A model generated the notes under the pieces. It did not search any database. It saw nothing but the letters and a program-made list of their open reading frames with translations, and was not told the origin of the DNA. A program made the position numbers and the translations under genes. A stretch of 64,000 nt of DNA from Zygnema cylindricum (taxonomy: Eukaryota > Streptophyta > Zygnematophyceae > Zygnematales > Zygnemataceae), in assembly GCA_037447655.1 (NCBI GenBank), contig JBBHKE010000999.1, forward strand, positions 115,235 to 179,234, written 5' to 3'. This document shows positions 54,178 to 64,000 of this stretch, in pieces; the first letter of the stretch is position 1, and every line of letters begins with the position of its first letter.

Positions 54178-57100
54178 TCATTTCTCCCGCTCTCTTTTCT
54201 TGATCACTTTCTGAGCATGTTTTCTTCTACCGTTGATCCTTTGAATATTACATCTTCTTTTTGTTTTCTTCATGATCTTTTGTCTTGTTTGAAAGTTTAC
54301 ATTGATGTCACAATTTTCTACTCGTTTAATGTCACAAATACTAGTTTTATGTTTCACCTTTATGTTTTTCTTCATAGATTTGCTACTTCCATCAACTTCA
54401 TTCATCTGATAAATTTTAATTTTGATTCTTCTTCTTTTCAGTTGCACTTTTTTCTTGCTATTTTTCTTTCCTATATTTCTAACTTTTGCATTTCTATTAC
54501 ATTTTTCACTCCCACAAACTTCTTTTCTCACTCCCATTTTCTGAACAGTTTTTCTTTTTTTTTCTCCTAGTTCACCAATTTTTACTACCACCTTATTTCT
54601 AGTTTCTGCTTCTAAGTGTCCATCTTTTCCTTCAACTCCTCTTGCTTCTGTTAACAAACTTTCTTGTAGGCAATTTTCACTCACCGATTTGTCATCTGAT
54701 AAGGTTACAAAAATCGTGTCCTTCTCTCTTTCCTCCTTTTTCCTTACTTCAATAAAATCTTCCTCCTGTAACTCTTTGGTACACACCAATCTGTTGTCGG
54801 GAAAAGGGACAGACACCAAATCCTTTTGTGTCACCTCCTTCTCCTCATTACGAACAACATAGAAGGTCGGTAGGTAAATAAAATTGTCAACACACTGTGT
54901 ATGTCGTTTGTCATTTGTCGAGTCTTCTCTCTCACTCACGAAAGCACTTGATTCCTTTCTTGTTGGGGTTCGAACTAGGGTGTTGTCCCATCCATCTTTG
55001 AAATTCCCTGTAACACATGCACTTTTATACGATGGACATACCCTGAAGGTATGTCCTAAATCATTACAATAAAAACAATTATTTGGCAGAACTCCAACCT
55101 CACTATTTTCTTTAAATTTCTGAAACTGAGACTTAGATTCTTTTATATTCCTTTCACTTGTTAAGACCCTATTATTAGTCTCTTCATCTAGAATAACTCG
55201 TCTAGCTACAGTTACGCTCCAATCATTTTTATCAATTAAAGTCAATCGATCTAGTGCACTCTTATATTCTTTAGGTAGACTTCTCATTAACAAGATAGCT
55301 TGTTGAGCATCTATAAAGTTTCCCCCTGCCAAATCATTTTCTGCAAATAATACTTGTAAGTCAATACAGTGTTTCTCCATACTACCTCCTACATACTTGT
55401 GTTCAACTATTTTGGTAACACTACTAAGCCAATGATATAAAGTCGTCTTTGCATACATACATTCTAAGCTCTTCCATAATTCAGCTGCCCTTTTAAAACT
55501 TAGGTATGAAATTGTAGAAACTAATGGTTTTATTAGTATTTTCTAGGTCTGAAAAGAAATATAGAAGTTGAGGCAGTCTATCTCTAACTTCTCTCTCCAA
55601 CTCTCAAACTTGTCGCAATCACTGAGAAATTGGAGAGGAAGCTAGAGCCATGGCTACCTTGGCTATCCTGAGGTTTACGGGAATTTTATGTTAGGGTTTA
55701 TTTATTTAATTAAAAGGTATGTGCCGGCGGCAGGATTTGATCCATGTACCTACCGGCCGGGAGATAGGAAATAGCCGGTAGCCTTAGCCGTTAAGTCTAG
55801 CAGTAGTGTTACATAGCATATAGTTTGATATTTATTTAAATATGTATACGTGCGATAAATCATTTAACTGAAATGAATTACGGGATACATAGATCCAGTA
55901 ATAAATAATGTACGACTTACGGTACGGACACAAATCAGTACCGCGCATTTGTTTCGTAAATGAAACAAATACCGCGCATGTATTTATTACGGCTACGATT
56001 AAAGCCGAATTTAATCGGACGGCCGGAATTCGCGCCGAGATCGCGGAGGAAGATTTTGGCGGTTTGTGGCCATAGCCACATCGGATGACGCGTGGCGAAA
56101 TTCCGTTGCATTGTGGAATCTCCGGAGATTATGGCACCGAATCCGGATTTGACATGTGTCGACATTTTGGCCATGTCGTACAATGTCCGTACATAAAGTA
56201 CACCGGCAGCTGTACTTTTGCGTACGGAACTCAATTCTGATTTGTTCCGTACATCAATAGATAGAGTTTGTGAGAGAGATAGGACTTAGAAAAATTAGAA
56301 GATAGGACCCTCTCTCCCAGAGAGCTTCTGTACAAAAGGTCAACTTTGACCCTCCATAACTTACTGCTCAGGGGAGCAAATTCAGATATTCTTTTTGCTA
56401 TCGACTCAGGGGAGTCTTGCCTTCACAGGGGTGAAGTTGGTCAGAGTTTTTGTCTGCCAGGGTGGCAGTTATTTTTGCTTAAACACAAAGGGGTCAGGAT
56501 TATCGTAGAGGCTTCTTGGAAGCTGTCCACTCTGAGGACTTATGGAGGTCTCAGAGTTACAGGTTATGGGCCCACCCTCTAGGGTACCAATCTTTAATGG
56601 AACTGGCTTCATATACTGGGAAAGTATGATGATAGGAGCTCTATGCGAAAAAAGGTTTTGGGGGATAGTGAGTGGACGATTGGGGCGTCCATCAAGTCTT
56701 GGAATTCCTCCAGGGTTTGGAGGAAGCAGATTCACCAGGAAAGTGGATTCACCTTCAACGGAGGAAACAAAGGTAGGAGAGGTGGTGGACAAAAGAAAGG
56801 AGAAGGAGGCGACCACACCAATAGCAACTGGTTTAGCATTCATGTCACCTATTCCGAGGAACGAGGAGAATGATACTGAAACCTGGGACTTCAACAATAT
56901 GGCGGCAAAGCACTTCATCCTACGCCATCTCACTCAAGGACTTGCATGTCCTCATTTGCAGGTAGAAAGGGCATCCGATCTTTGGATGGCTCTTATAGAG
57001 ATGTACCGAAGTGGTACGATTCAGCAACAACAGTTGGCTGATCAGAAAGTTAAGGAGTATGTATACAAAGGGGGAAATATGTTGGATTTTTGCAATGAGC

Positions 57101-60100
57101 TTGCTACACTCTTCATGGAGCTACAAAGTGCGGGAAAAGATTTTAGTGAAAAAAAAAAGGTTAACTGTTTACTGATGAAGTTACCTGATGAGTTCGTGAA
57201 CATAGTTTACCGTGTGCAGGACTTGCCTGACTCAAGGTGGATATGGAACTCAGTGGTAGGAATGATTCTCGTTCAAGAGAATACAATTGAGATCCGAAAA
57301 GGAGGAAAGAGTGGCCATGCCTTGGCAACAGCGACTGATTGGAGGAACAGGGATTCCCGAAAACCGGTCGGAAACTATGGGTGTAGGGAGCAGAAAAAAC
57401 AGGCCGATGAGTTCGAACCAAGGGCTCCCAAAGGACTATGTCATTTTTGTAAGAAACCGGGGCACTATATGGCAGAGTGCACTAAGCTAACCGAGCTTCG
57501 GTTAAAGGAGGGGCAGACCAGTGGTACCCCGAGAGGAAAGAAAAAGGCCCTTGTCACACAGGTACTTGAGGCTGAATCCGAGGACGAGGACGATGAGCTC
57601 CTTTTGGATGAGGAGTTGGAGGCGAAAAATGAGGTCGAAATTCCACGAAGGCAAAAATGTGCTTACGGTGGATTGAAAGGTGAAGCAGGCTGGATTGTAG
57701 ATTCAGGTGCCTCCATGCACATGTGTAAGGATAGACACCTGTTCACTAAGATAAGAAAGATTCCCACCGTAGAGATAGAGTACGGGGATGGGAGGATAGT
57801 CACCACTACTCTTGTAGGATCGGTAGATATAAAAGTGTTAGTAGAAGGAAAGACATCCATATTAACATTCTCCGATGCATTGTTTATTCCGGAGCTGAAC
57901 AAAAATCTTATCTCTACATCAGTATTAGATGATAAGGGTTTTTTTACTAGCACTAGGGAAGGAGTCTTTACTGCTAGTTTTGAGGATGATGTCTTTTCAT
58001 TGCTGAGAAAGGTAGCCATGGGATGTTTAGGCTGATCTTAAGTAATGAAAAGAAGAAACTTTATTATGCTGGTGTTCATGATATTATGATGTGGCATAAG
58101 AGGCTTGGGCATGTCAATCTAGATAAGTTAAGAGAGATGAAAAAGATGGGAGTGGTGGAAGGGATTCAGTTCAGTGAGAGTGATGATATAAGTGATTGTA
58201 GTGGATGTGCTCAAGGTAAAGCACACAGATTACCCTTTCCTAAGTCAGCCACCTATAAGGGAGAAAAAATTCTAGATCTAGTACACACAGATATTTGGGG
58301 ACCGGCTAAAGTGCCCTCACCGGGGGGGAAGAGATTTATGATGACTATAACTGATGATTGGTCTCGGTATTCCCGGGTATATTTTTTGAAAAACAAGTCC
58401 GAAGCTCAGGATTGTTTTAGACAATATAAAGCATGGAGCGAAAAACTCCATGAAACTCCAATCAAGAGAGTAAGGAGTGACAATGGTGGAGAGTATACTT
58501 CTAACCAGTTTGAGGATTTTCTGAGGGAAGATGGGGTTCATCACCAAAAGACAGTGCCAGAAATTCCAGAACAGAATGGGGTAGCTGAAAGGTTAAATAG
58601 AACACTAAGTGATAGTGCTAGAAGTATGTTGTCAGATAAAAAGATAGGGAAAAGGTTTTGGGCAGAAGCAATGAACTGTGCTAATTACCTCAAGAATAGA
58701 GTTCTTACTTCAGCTATAAAAGATCAAACACCTTATGAGAGATGGACAGGCCGGAAACCAGACATATCTCACTTAAAGGTTTTCGGCAGTCAAGTGTTCA
58801 GTCTAGATACTGATCGGTCCAATTGGAAGCTAGATCCTAAAGGAAAACCAGGATACTTATTAGGATATGATGAAGATGTTAAAGGATATAGAGTTTATGA
58901 TCTAAAAAGGGAAGATATAATCTTAGTAAAGCATCTAGTAGTTATGGATGAAGGAAAGTCTGTAGATCCCTTCAAATATACGAAGCCAATAAAAATCAGA
59001 TTTGAGTCAGAAAATTCCGATGACTTTGAGCTTCCTAACTATCCAGGTTTTAGAGAAGATGACATTCTTGCAGGTACAAATCAGACGGAAAAGGACTCGG
59101 CTGTGGAAACTCCAGTGACAACTCTACTCGAAGCGGAAGACGTGGTGGAAATTGATTCGGAATCAAGGGATAGGGGAGAAGCCGAGTTTGTTCGAAATAA
59201 CTCACGAGAACCATCTATTTTGGCCTCAGATTTTGAAGGGGGGAGGAGAAGTAGCAAAAGACTGCAAGAAAAACAGGTTAATAACAAGGTAACTAAACTA
59301 TCTCATCAAGATGAACCTCAAACTTATGGAGAGGCGATGACTTGTCCAGAAAGAAACCGGTGGAAGACAGCCATCAATGAGGAGATGGCTTCAATCATGG
59401 CAGCCGATACTTGGGAGCTGGTGGACTGTCCACCTAACCGAAAACCAATCGGTTGTAAGTGGGTTTTCAAACTAAAACTGAACCCAGATAACACAATCGA
59501 GCGCTACAAGGCCACATTAGTGGCAAAGGGATTTACACAAAAGGAAGGAATTGACTACGAGGAAACCTTTGCCCCGGGTGTCACATTTCCCTCCGTCCGC
59601 ATACTTCTCAGCCAGGCAGCAGCGGAAGACATGGAAGTGCACCAGATGGACATCAAAACAGCCTTTTTGCATGGAGAATTGGAAGAGGAGATCTTCATGC
59701 GACAACCCGAAGGGTTTGTGGAAGAAGGAGAGGAGAGTAAGGTATGCCAGCTGATTAAATCTCTTTATGGTTTGAAACAGGCGCCTCGACAGTGGAATAA
59801 GAAGCTTGATGAGTTTCTTACCGGTCTAGGATATATTCGGATCAGCTCAGATCACTCAATCTATGTTTTCGAAGATGAGGAAGGTTTTATATTTATTGCA
59901 ATTTATGTTGATGATTTGCTTGTTTTAAGTAAATCAATGGAAAAAATTAATAAACTGAAAACCGATCTTAAGGGGAGATTTGAAATGAAGGATATGGGGG
60001 AAGCAAAATATATTTTGGGAATTCAAGTAGAGAGAGACCGAAAAAGGAAAATTATAAGATTGACTCAAAAGGAAGCAATAGGGAACATGCTTGAAAATTT

Positions 60101-62163
60101 TCAAATGGATAAAGCTAATAGTTGTACAACTCCAATGGAGTTGAAGAAGGGAAGTGAGGGGAGTGAGGAAGAAGGAGTCATAGTCTTAGACGAGGAATTA
60201 TCTCCTGATGAACAGAAGTTCATGCAGACTATTCCTTACAGGCAAGTAGTGGGAAGTCTAATCTATTTTATGAATTGTACCCGGCCGGATTTAGCTGCAG
60301 CTGTAGGAGTGCTGAGTAGAAGTCTAAATGCTCCCACTAAGAAGGATTGGGAGGCAGCTAAGAGAGTCCTTAGATACTTGGTAGAACTAGAGATCTATGG
60401 TTGCATTTGGGTGGGGAGAATACTGACATCACTACTTGGAGTGATGCCAGTTATGGTGATGCTCCGATGAGGAGATGTACTTCTGGATATGTATTATATG
60501 TGGGTGATGGGGCTTGCTGTTGGAGTAGCAAACAGCAAAAGGTCATTGCTCAGTCCACCATGGAGGCTGAGTATATGGCCTCTTGCTCTGCTGTAAAAGA
60601 ATTGATGTGGGTCAAGTCTTTGCTTGGTGAGCTTGGTCACCTTATGAGTGGTGTGCAGAAAATATTTTGTGAAAATCAGGCAGCAATCGCTATTTCTGCC
60701 AATCCTAAACACCATTTTAAAGCCAAACACATGGACATCAGACTCACCTTTGTTAGAGAGAAAGTAGAAAACAAAATAATCAGTTTAGAGTACAGACCAG
60801 ATAGTGAGATGGTAGCAGATATGATGACCAAACCTGTGCCTTCCCCTAAGCTAATTTTTTGCAGGGAGAAGTGTGGTCTGAAATTAAAGATTGACTAGAA
60901 AATAAGGGGAGTGTAGAAACTAATGGTTTTATTAGTATTTTCTAGGTCTGAAAAGAAATATAGAAGTCGAGGCAGTCTATCTCTAACTTCTCTCTCCAAC
61001 TCTCAAACTTGTCGCAGTCACTGAGAAATTGGAGACGAAGCTAGAGCCATGGCTACCTTGGCTATCCTGAGGTTTACGGGAATTTTATGTTAGGGTTTAT
61101 TTATTTAATTAAAAGGTATGTGCCGGCGGCAGGATTTGATCCATGTACCTACCGGCCGGGAGATAGGAAATAGCCGGTAGCCTTAGCCGTTAAGTCTAGC
61201 AGTAGTGTTACATAGCATATAGTTTGATATTTATTTAAATATGTATACGTGCGATAAATCATTTAACTGAAATGAATTACGGGATACATAGATCCAGTAA
61301 TAAATAATGTACGACTTACGGTACGGACACAAATCAGTACCGCGCATTTGTTTCGTAAATGAAACAAATACCGCGCATGTATTTATTACGGCTACGATTA
61401 AAGCCGAATTTAATCGGACGGCCGGAATTCGCGCCGAGATCGCGGAGGAAGATTTTGGCGGTTTGTGGCCATAGCCACATCGGATGACGCGTGGCGAAAT
61501 TCCGTTGCATTGTGGAATCTCCGGAGATTATGGCACCGAATCCAGATTTGACATGTGTCGACATTTTGGCCATGTCGTACAATGTCCGTACATAAAGTAC
61601 ACCGGCAGCTGTACTTTTGCGTACGGAACTCAATTCTGATTTGTTCCGTACATCAATAGATAGAGTTTGTGAGAGAGATAGGACTTAGAAAAATTAGAAG
61701 ATAGGACCCTCTCTCCCAGAGAGCTTCTGTACAAAAGGTCAACTTTGACCCTCCATAACTTACTGCTCAGGGGAGCAAATTCAGATATTCTTTTTGCTAT
61801 CGACTCAGGGGAGTCTTGCCTTCACAGGGGTGAAGTTGGTCAGAGTTTTTGTCTGCCAGGGTGGCAGTTATTTTTGCTTAAACACAAAGGGGTCAGGATT
61901 ATCCTAGAGGCTTCTTGGAAGCCGTCCACTCTGAGGACTTATGGAGGTCTCAGAGTTACAGAAATTACCAAATCCTCAGTCAAGGAGTTCTTGATAACCC
62001 TTAGACACTCATGATTTTTCCTTTTCCATTCATTTGATGTTTCGGCCAAGGTACCGTCCACCACATCCATTAGCTCCATCATCTCGAAGTAGCTCTCGAG
62101 CGCACACTTCCAATAGTGATATTTTGATCAATCAAATATAGGTAGCCATGGGTGTGGGCCCAT
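54178..62163 (-). CDS. gag: Copia-type gag of the gag-only element, interrupted by element 2
   Basis: On the minus strand gag runs 62163-61961, is interrupted by element 2, and continues from 55507 to 54178. Skipping one target-site copy, the two parts add to 1533 nt in one frame (511 codons with stop). The start is M-G-P-H in the PBS. Then come Y-H-Y-W-K (copia gag Y-x-x-W-K motif), C-L-R-V-I, L-P-K-E-Y-K-S-A-L, and a CCHC zinc knuckle C-F-Y-C-N-D-L-G-H-T-F-R-V-C (about 55085-55044). A long K/R/E-rich tail follows that is unlike usual gag. One in-frame TGA lies at codon 12 (about 62130). The element 2 insertion disrupts it. Before that it could supply nucleocapsid in trans or in cis. Confidence 0.85.
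55513..56561 (+). repeat. 5' LTR of Copia element 2
   Basis: TGTAGAAACT...GAGTTACA, 1049 bp. The minus strand near 55735 reads GGATCAAATCCTGCCG, a B-box-like sequence shared with the other LTR families. Confidence 0.95.
56562..56576 (+). other. Primer-binding site overlapping the gag start codon
   Basis: GGTTATGGGCCCACC directly follows the LTR. It is complementary to the anticodon arm of plant initiator tRNA-Met, and its ATG (56566-56568) is in frame with gag. Confidence 0.85.
56566..60898 (+). CDS. gag-pol: Copia gag-pol polyprotein with two single-base frameshifts
   Basis: The frame opens at the PBS ATG (or upstream in the LTR at 56542). In order: gag; CCHC knuckle C-H-F-C-K-K-P-G-H-Y-M-A-E-C (57439-57480); protease D-S-G-A (57700); integrase H-K-R-L-G-H..C-S-G-C (58095-58211) with D at 58290, D at 58479 and E at 58587; reverse transcriptase with Y-V-D-D-L-L (59904); RNase H with W-S-D-A-S-Y (about 60438) and M-E-A-E-Y-M-A; stop TAG 60896. 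By alignment with element 1, one base is missing near 57993 (between protease and integrase) and one near 60382 (start of RNase H), so the polyprotein is split into three frames. Otherwise there are no stops. Recent mutations or sequencing indels could both explain this. Confidence 0.93.
60912..61960 (+). repeat. 3' LTR of Copia element 2
   Basis: 1049 bp, nearly identical to the 5' LTR. Followed by GAAAT. Confidence 0.95.
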
Positions 62164-62167
62164 AACG
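62151..62167 (-). other. Primer-binding site of the gag-only element
   Basis: Minus strand CGTTATGGGCCCACACC next to the LTR. It shares GTTATGGGCCCAC with the other two elements (initiator tRNA-Met anticodon arm, one mismatch at the first base). Its ATG (62163-62161) opens gag. Confidence 0.8.
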
Positions 62168-63129
62168 TGTTGTCCATAGCTTATTTCAGCCATGGATTAC
62201 TCACGGAAACACCCACAGACTACCTCAAAAAGAGTTGTGTTTCAGACGACACAGATTACTCCACACTAAACAAAATGATATCAAACTTCACCAATATGCA
62301 GTATAACAAATACATTGTAAACTCTCAAAGTTATAGCCAAATCCACCAGGGCATCTAGGAGATATAGGCTCTAGAGTTTCCCAAAAATAGCTGACAGCTT
62401 CACAAACTAACCACTTAGACTGTTCACAGAATCTTACAGAGATTCTGAAATACAATGAAACTTCACACACGTATAGATTCTATATCATAGAATAACTCCA
62501 CAAAGTTTCACATGAAAGCACCAATCAGAGTGATCACACCAACAGGTCAAAGATGCAGAAAACAGTTTGCCATTACTTTGATTAACTTGACTGCGATACA
62601 TAAAATAATCTAAGTCCCGCAAGTTATACTCAGAGTACGGAGGTATACCAGCCGTACTGTATCTACTCTAATAACCTAACTAGTCAAAAGGACAAACCTC
62701 TGTTGTACATAATATTTACACCGTACTCTTCGTATGTCAGAAACTAAGCTACCACTAAGCAACCACTAAGCTACCACTATCGTTTAATCATCATTACTTG
62801 AAATCTATCCTATTCATATTATCCGTAGTTGCGCTTGCTGCGCTGGCTGCGCTTTCCGTACGGATCATAAAAATAGCCGCAACTGCGTTGACTTAACTGC
62901 GTCGCAGCTGCTCCGTACCGGCGGCGCCTATTTCAACATTCCGTTTATTTTACATCGGATCGCTTTGCGATCCGCCGTCCATTTTTCATTGCTTGTTCAC
63001 ACCACTCAATGAGTCTTTTACGTAACTTTAATTATCAATCCGTTTGCTCCCCCAATCCGTGAATCTATTCAAACCTCCATATTAAATCCAATTAGCAGTT
63101 ACGCACGAAATTGACTTTTCAAAACAACA
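62168..63129 (-). repeat. 5' LTR of the gag-only element
   Basis: 962 bp, partner of 52208-53169. Confidence 0.92.
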
Positions 63130-64000
63130 GGAAGAGGTAGAGGGAGAGGGGAAGGGAGAGGGAGATGGAGAGGGAGATAGTGCAGCAAACGATTAGAATG
63201 AGAGGGAGAGGGAAAAATAAAAGGAAAAAGAGAGGTAGAAAGAGTGCGGAAGTAGTAGGGAAAAGGGGAGGGAGAGAGGGAGAGTGAGAGGGGGATGGAA
63301 GTGCGGCAAATCGACAGGGTGAGAAGGAAAGGGTAAGGGAGAGGGATAGGGAGAGATAGTGGTAGATTGAGAGGCTGAGGGAGAGGGAGAGATAGCGACA
63401 TATTGAAAAGGTAAGGAAGGGGGAGGGTATAAGGTAAAAGGAGAGAATGCGGCATATTGTGAGGGTGATAGAGAGAGGGAGAGGGGAAAGGAGAGGGAAA
63501 GGGGCAGGGAGAGATAGCGACACAAAGAGGGAAGGGGAGAGAGAGAGAGAGAGATGGATAAAAATAGTGCGGGAGATCGAGAGGGTGAGAGGGAAAGGGT
63601 TAAGGAGGCAGAGAGGGAGAGATGGTAGTAGATGGAGAGAGGGAGGAGAGGGAGAGGGAGAGGGGGAAGGAGAGAGAGCGACTAATCGAAAGGGTAAGAG
63701 GGAGATACACGAGAGGGAAACATGCCATTCAGCACCAAGACAGTCTCATCAAGTCCTTACATAATAGAAAACAAATCATTCAACGATAATGCACTCTCGT
63801 CACTGAGTACAATAAGGGAGAGAGAGCCAGATAAATTCAAAATAAGAGTTAAATGACATAAAAATACTTGTAAATTGAAAATAGTGTGACAACAAAAAAA
63901 TGAGAGGGAGAGATAGCGGCAGATCAAGGAATTGGGGAGTGGGAGAGGAAGAGGGGGAGGGAGATAGTGCGGCAGATCGAGAGGGTGAGAAAGAGAGGGA
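63130..64000 (+). repeat. Purine-rich minisatellite with GATAGTGCGGCAGATCGAG units
   Basis: About nine to ten irregular units of roughly 60-100 bp combine GAGAGGGAGAGATAGYGCGR with CARATCGAGAGGGTGAGAG and GA filler, from 63134 to the window end. A ~180-bp unrelated insert with ATTCAACGATAATGCACTCT lies at about 63720-63900. No gene. Confidence 0.75.

Larger units (their letters stand above)
55513..61960 (+). mobile_element. Young Ty1/copia retrotransposon (element 2)
   Basis: LTRs of 1049 bp at 55513-56561 and 60912-61960 differ at about six positions by eye. The target-site duplication GAAAT is perfect (55508-55512, 61961-61965). PBS 56562-56576 and PPT AAAATAAGGGGAG at about 60899. Inserted in opposite orientation into the gag of the surrounding element. 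Pol order PR-INT-RT-RH is that of Copia. Confidence 0.96.
52208..63129 (-). mobile_element. Gag-only Copia-type LTR element (TR-GAG-like), split by element 2
   Basis: LTRs of 962 bp at 52208-53169 and 62168-63129 are about 97% alike by eye, with perfect target-site duplication GGAAG (52203-52207, 63130-63134). Orientation is minus: PBS at 62167-62153, gag, then a PPT (TTTTCGGGGGAG) beside 53170. Excluding the nested element, the internal part is only about 2.5 kb and holds gag but no protease, integrase or reverse transcriptase. This fits non-autonomous terminal-repeat elements with gag. Confidence 0.88.

Noticed and set aside
54178-55458. 426-codon ORF as an independent host zinc-knuckle gene
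   Set aside because: It continues in frame across the Copia insertion to a PBS-linked ATG and lies between matching LTRs, so it is gag of a retroelement.

Overview
The window is nuclear DNA from a green-plant (streptophyte-type) genome. The evidence is a plastid-type two-domain NFU gene, a GCR1-like receptor gene, an exon of the plant-type ALDH11/GAPN family, plant telomere-type TTTAGGG/CCCTAAA motifs, GT-AG introns, and Ty1/copia elements whose primer-binding site fits plant initiator tRNA-Met. I cannot name the species. A streptophyte alga or seed-free plant is a guess only.

Bases 1-29,500 form a gene island of five host genes with short exons and repeat-filled introns: NFU (+, 648-1678, 5' end outside the window), a tRNA-binding-domain protein (-, 4839-7140), an R3HCC1L-like protein (+, 8640-15199, a complete five-exon model of 430 aa), a GCR1-like receptor (-, 17064-23620) and the YggS/PLPBP pyridoxal-phosphate protein (+, about 24993-29419). 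The tRNA-binding gene diverges from R3HCC1L-like, and GCR1-like diverges from PLPBP. Both shared upstream intervals carry CACGTG (G-box) palindromes. In all five genes, exons are bordered by tandem, decaying copies of their own edges: acceptor plus exon start upstream, or exon end plus donor downstream. This is the most unusual structural property of the region. A single intact antisense exon of ALDH11/GAPN sits inside a PLPBP intron.

Bases 29,500-37,900 hold minisatellites, a TA-flanked foldback MITE family (several copies across the window), a hAT-type MITE remnant, two other TIR elements and the 3' end of a LINE-like element.

Bases 36,300-50,800 contain degenerate ORFs and a broken DDE_1 (pogo/CENP-B-like) transposase, probably one decayed DNA transposon. 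A solo LTR (37963-45451) is inserted in it. That LTR is split by a decayed Copia element (38184-44668), whose 5' LTR interior is replaced by an inverted LTR.

Bases 52,208-63,129 are a minus-strand Copia-type element that has gag but no pol (TR-GAG-like). It is split by a young plus-strand Copia element (55513-61960) with nearly identical LTRs and a perfect 5-bp target-site duplication. In all three Copia families the primer-binding site matches the anticodon arm of initiator tRNA-Met (half-tRNA priming), and the gag start codon is the ATG inside that site, so the primer's anticodon faces the gag AUG. Bases 63,130-64,000 are a purine-rich minisatellite.
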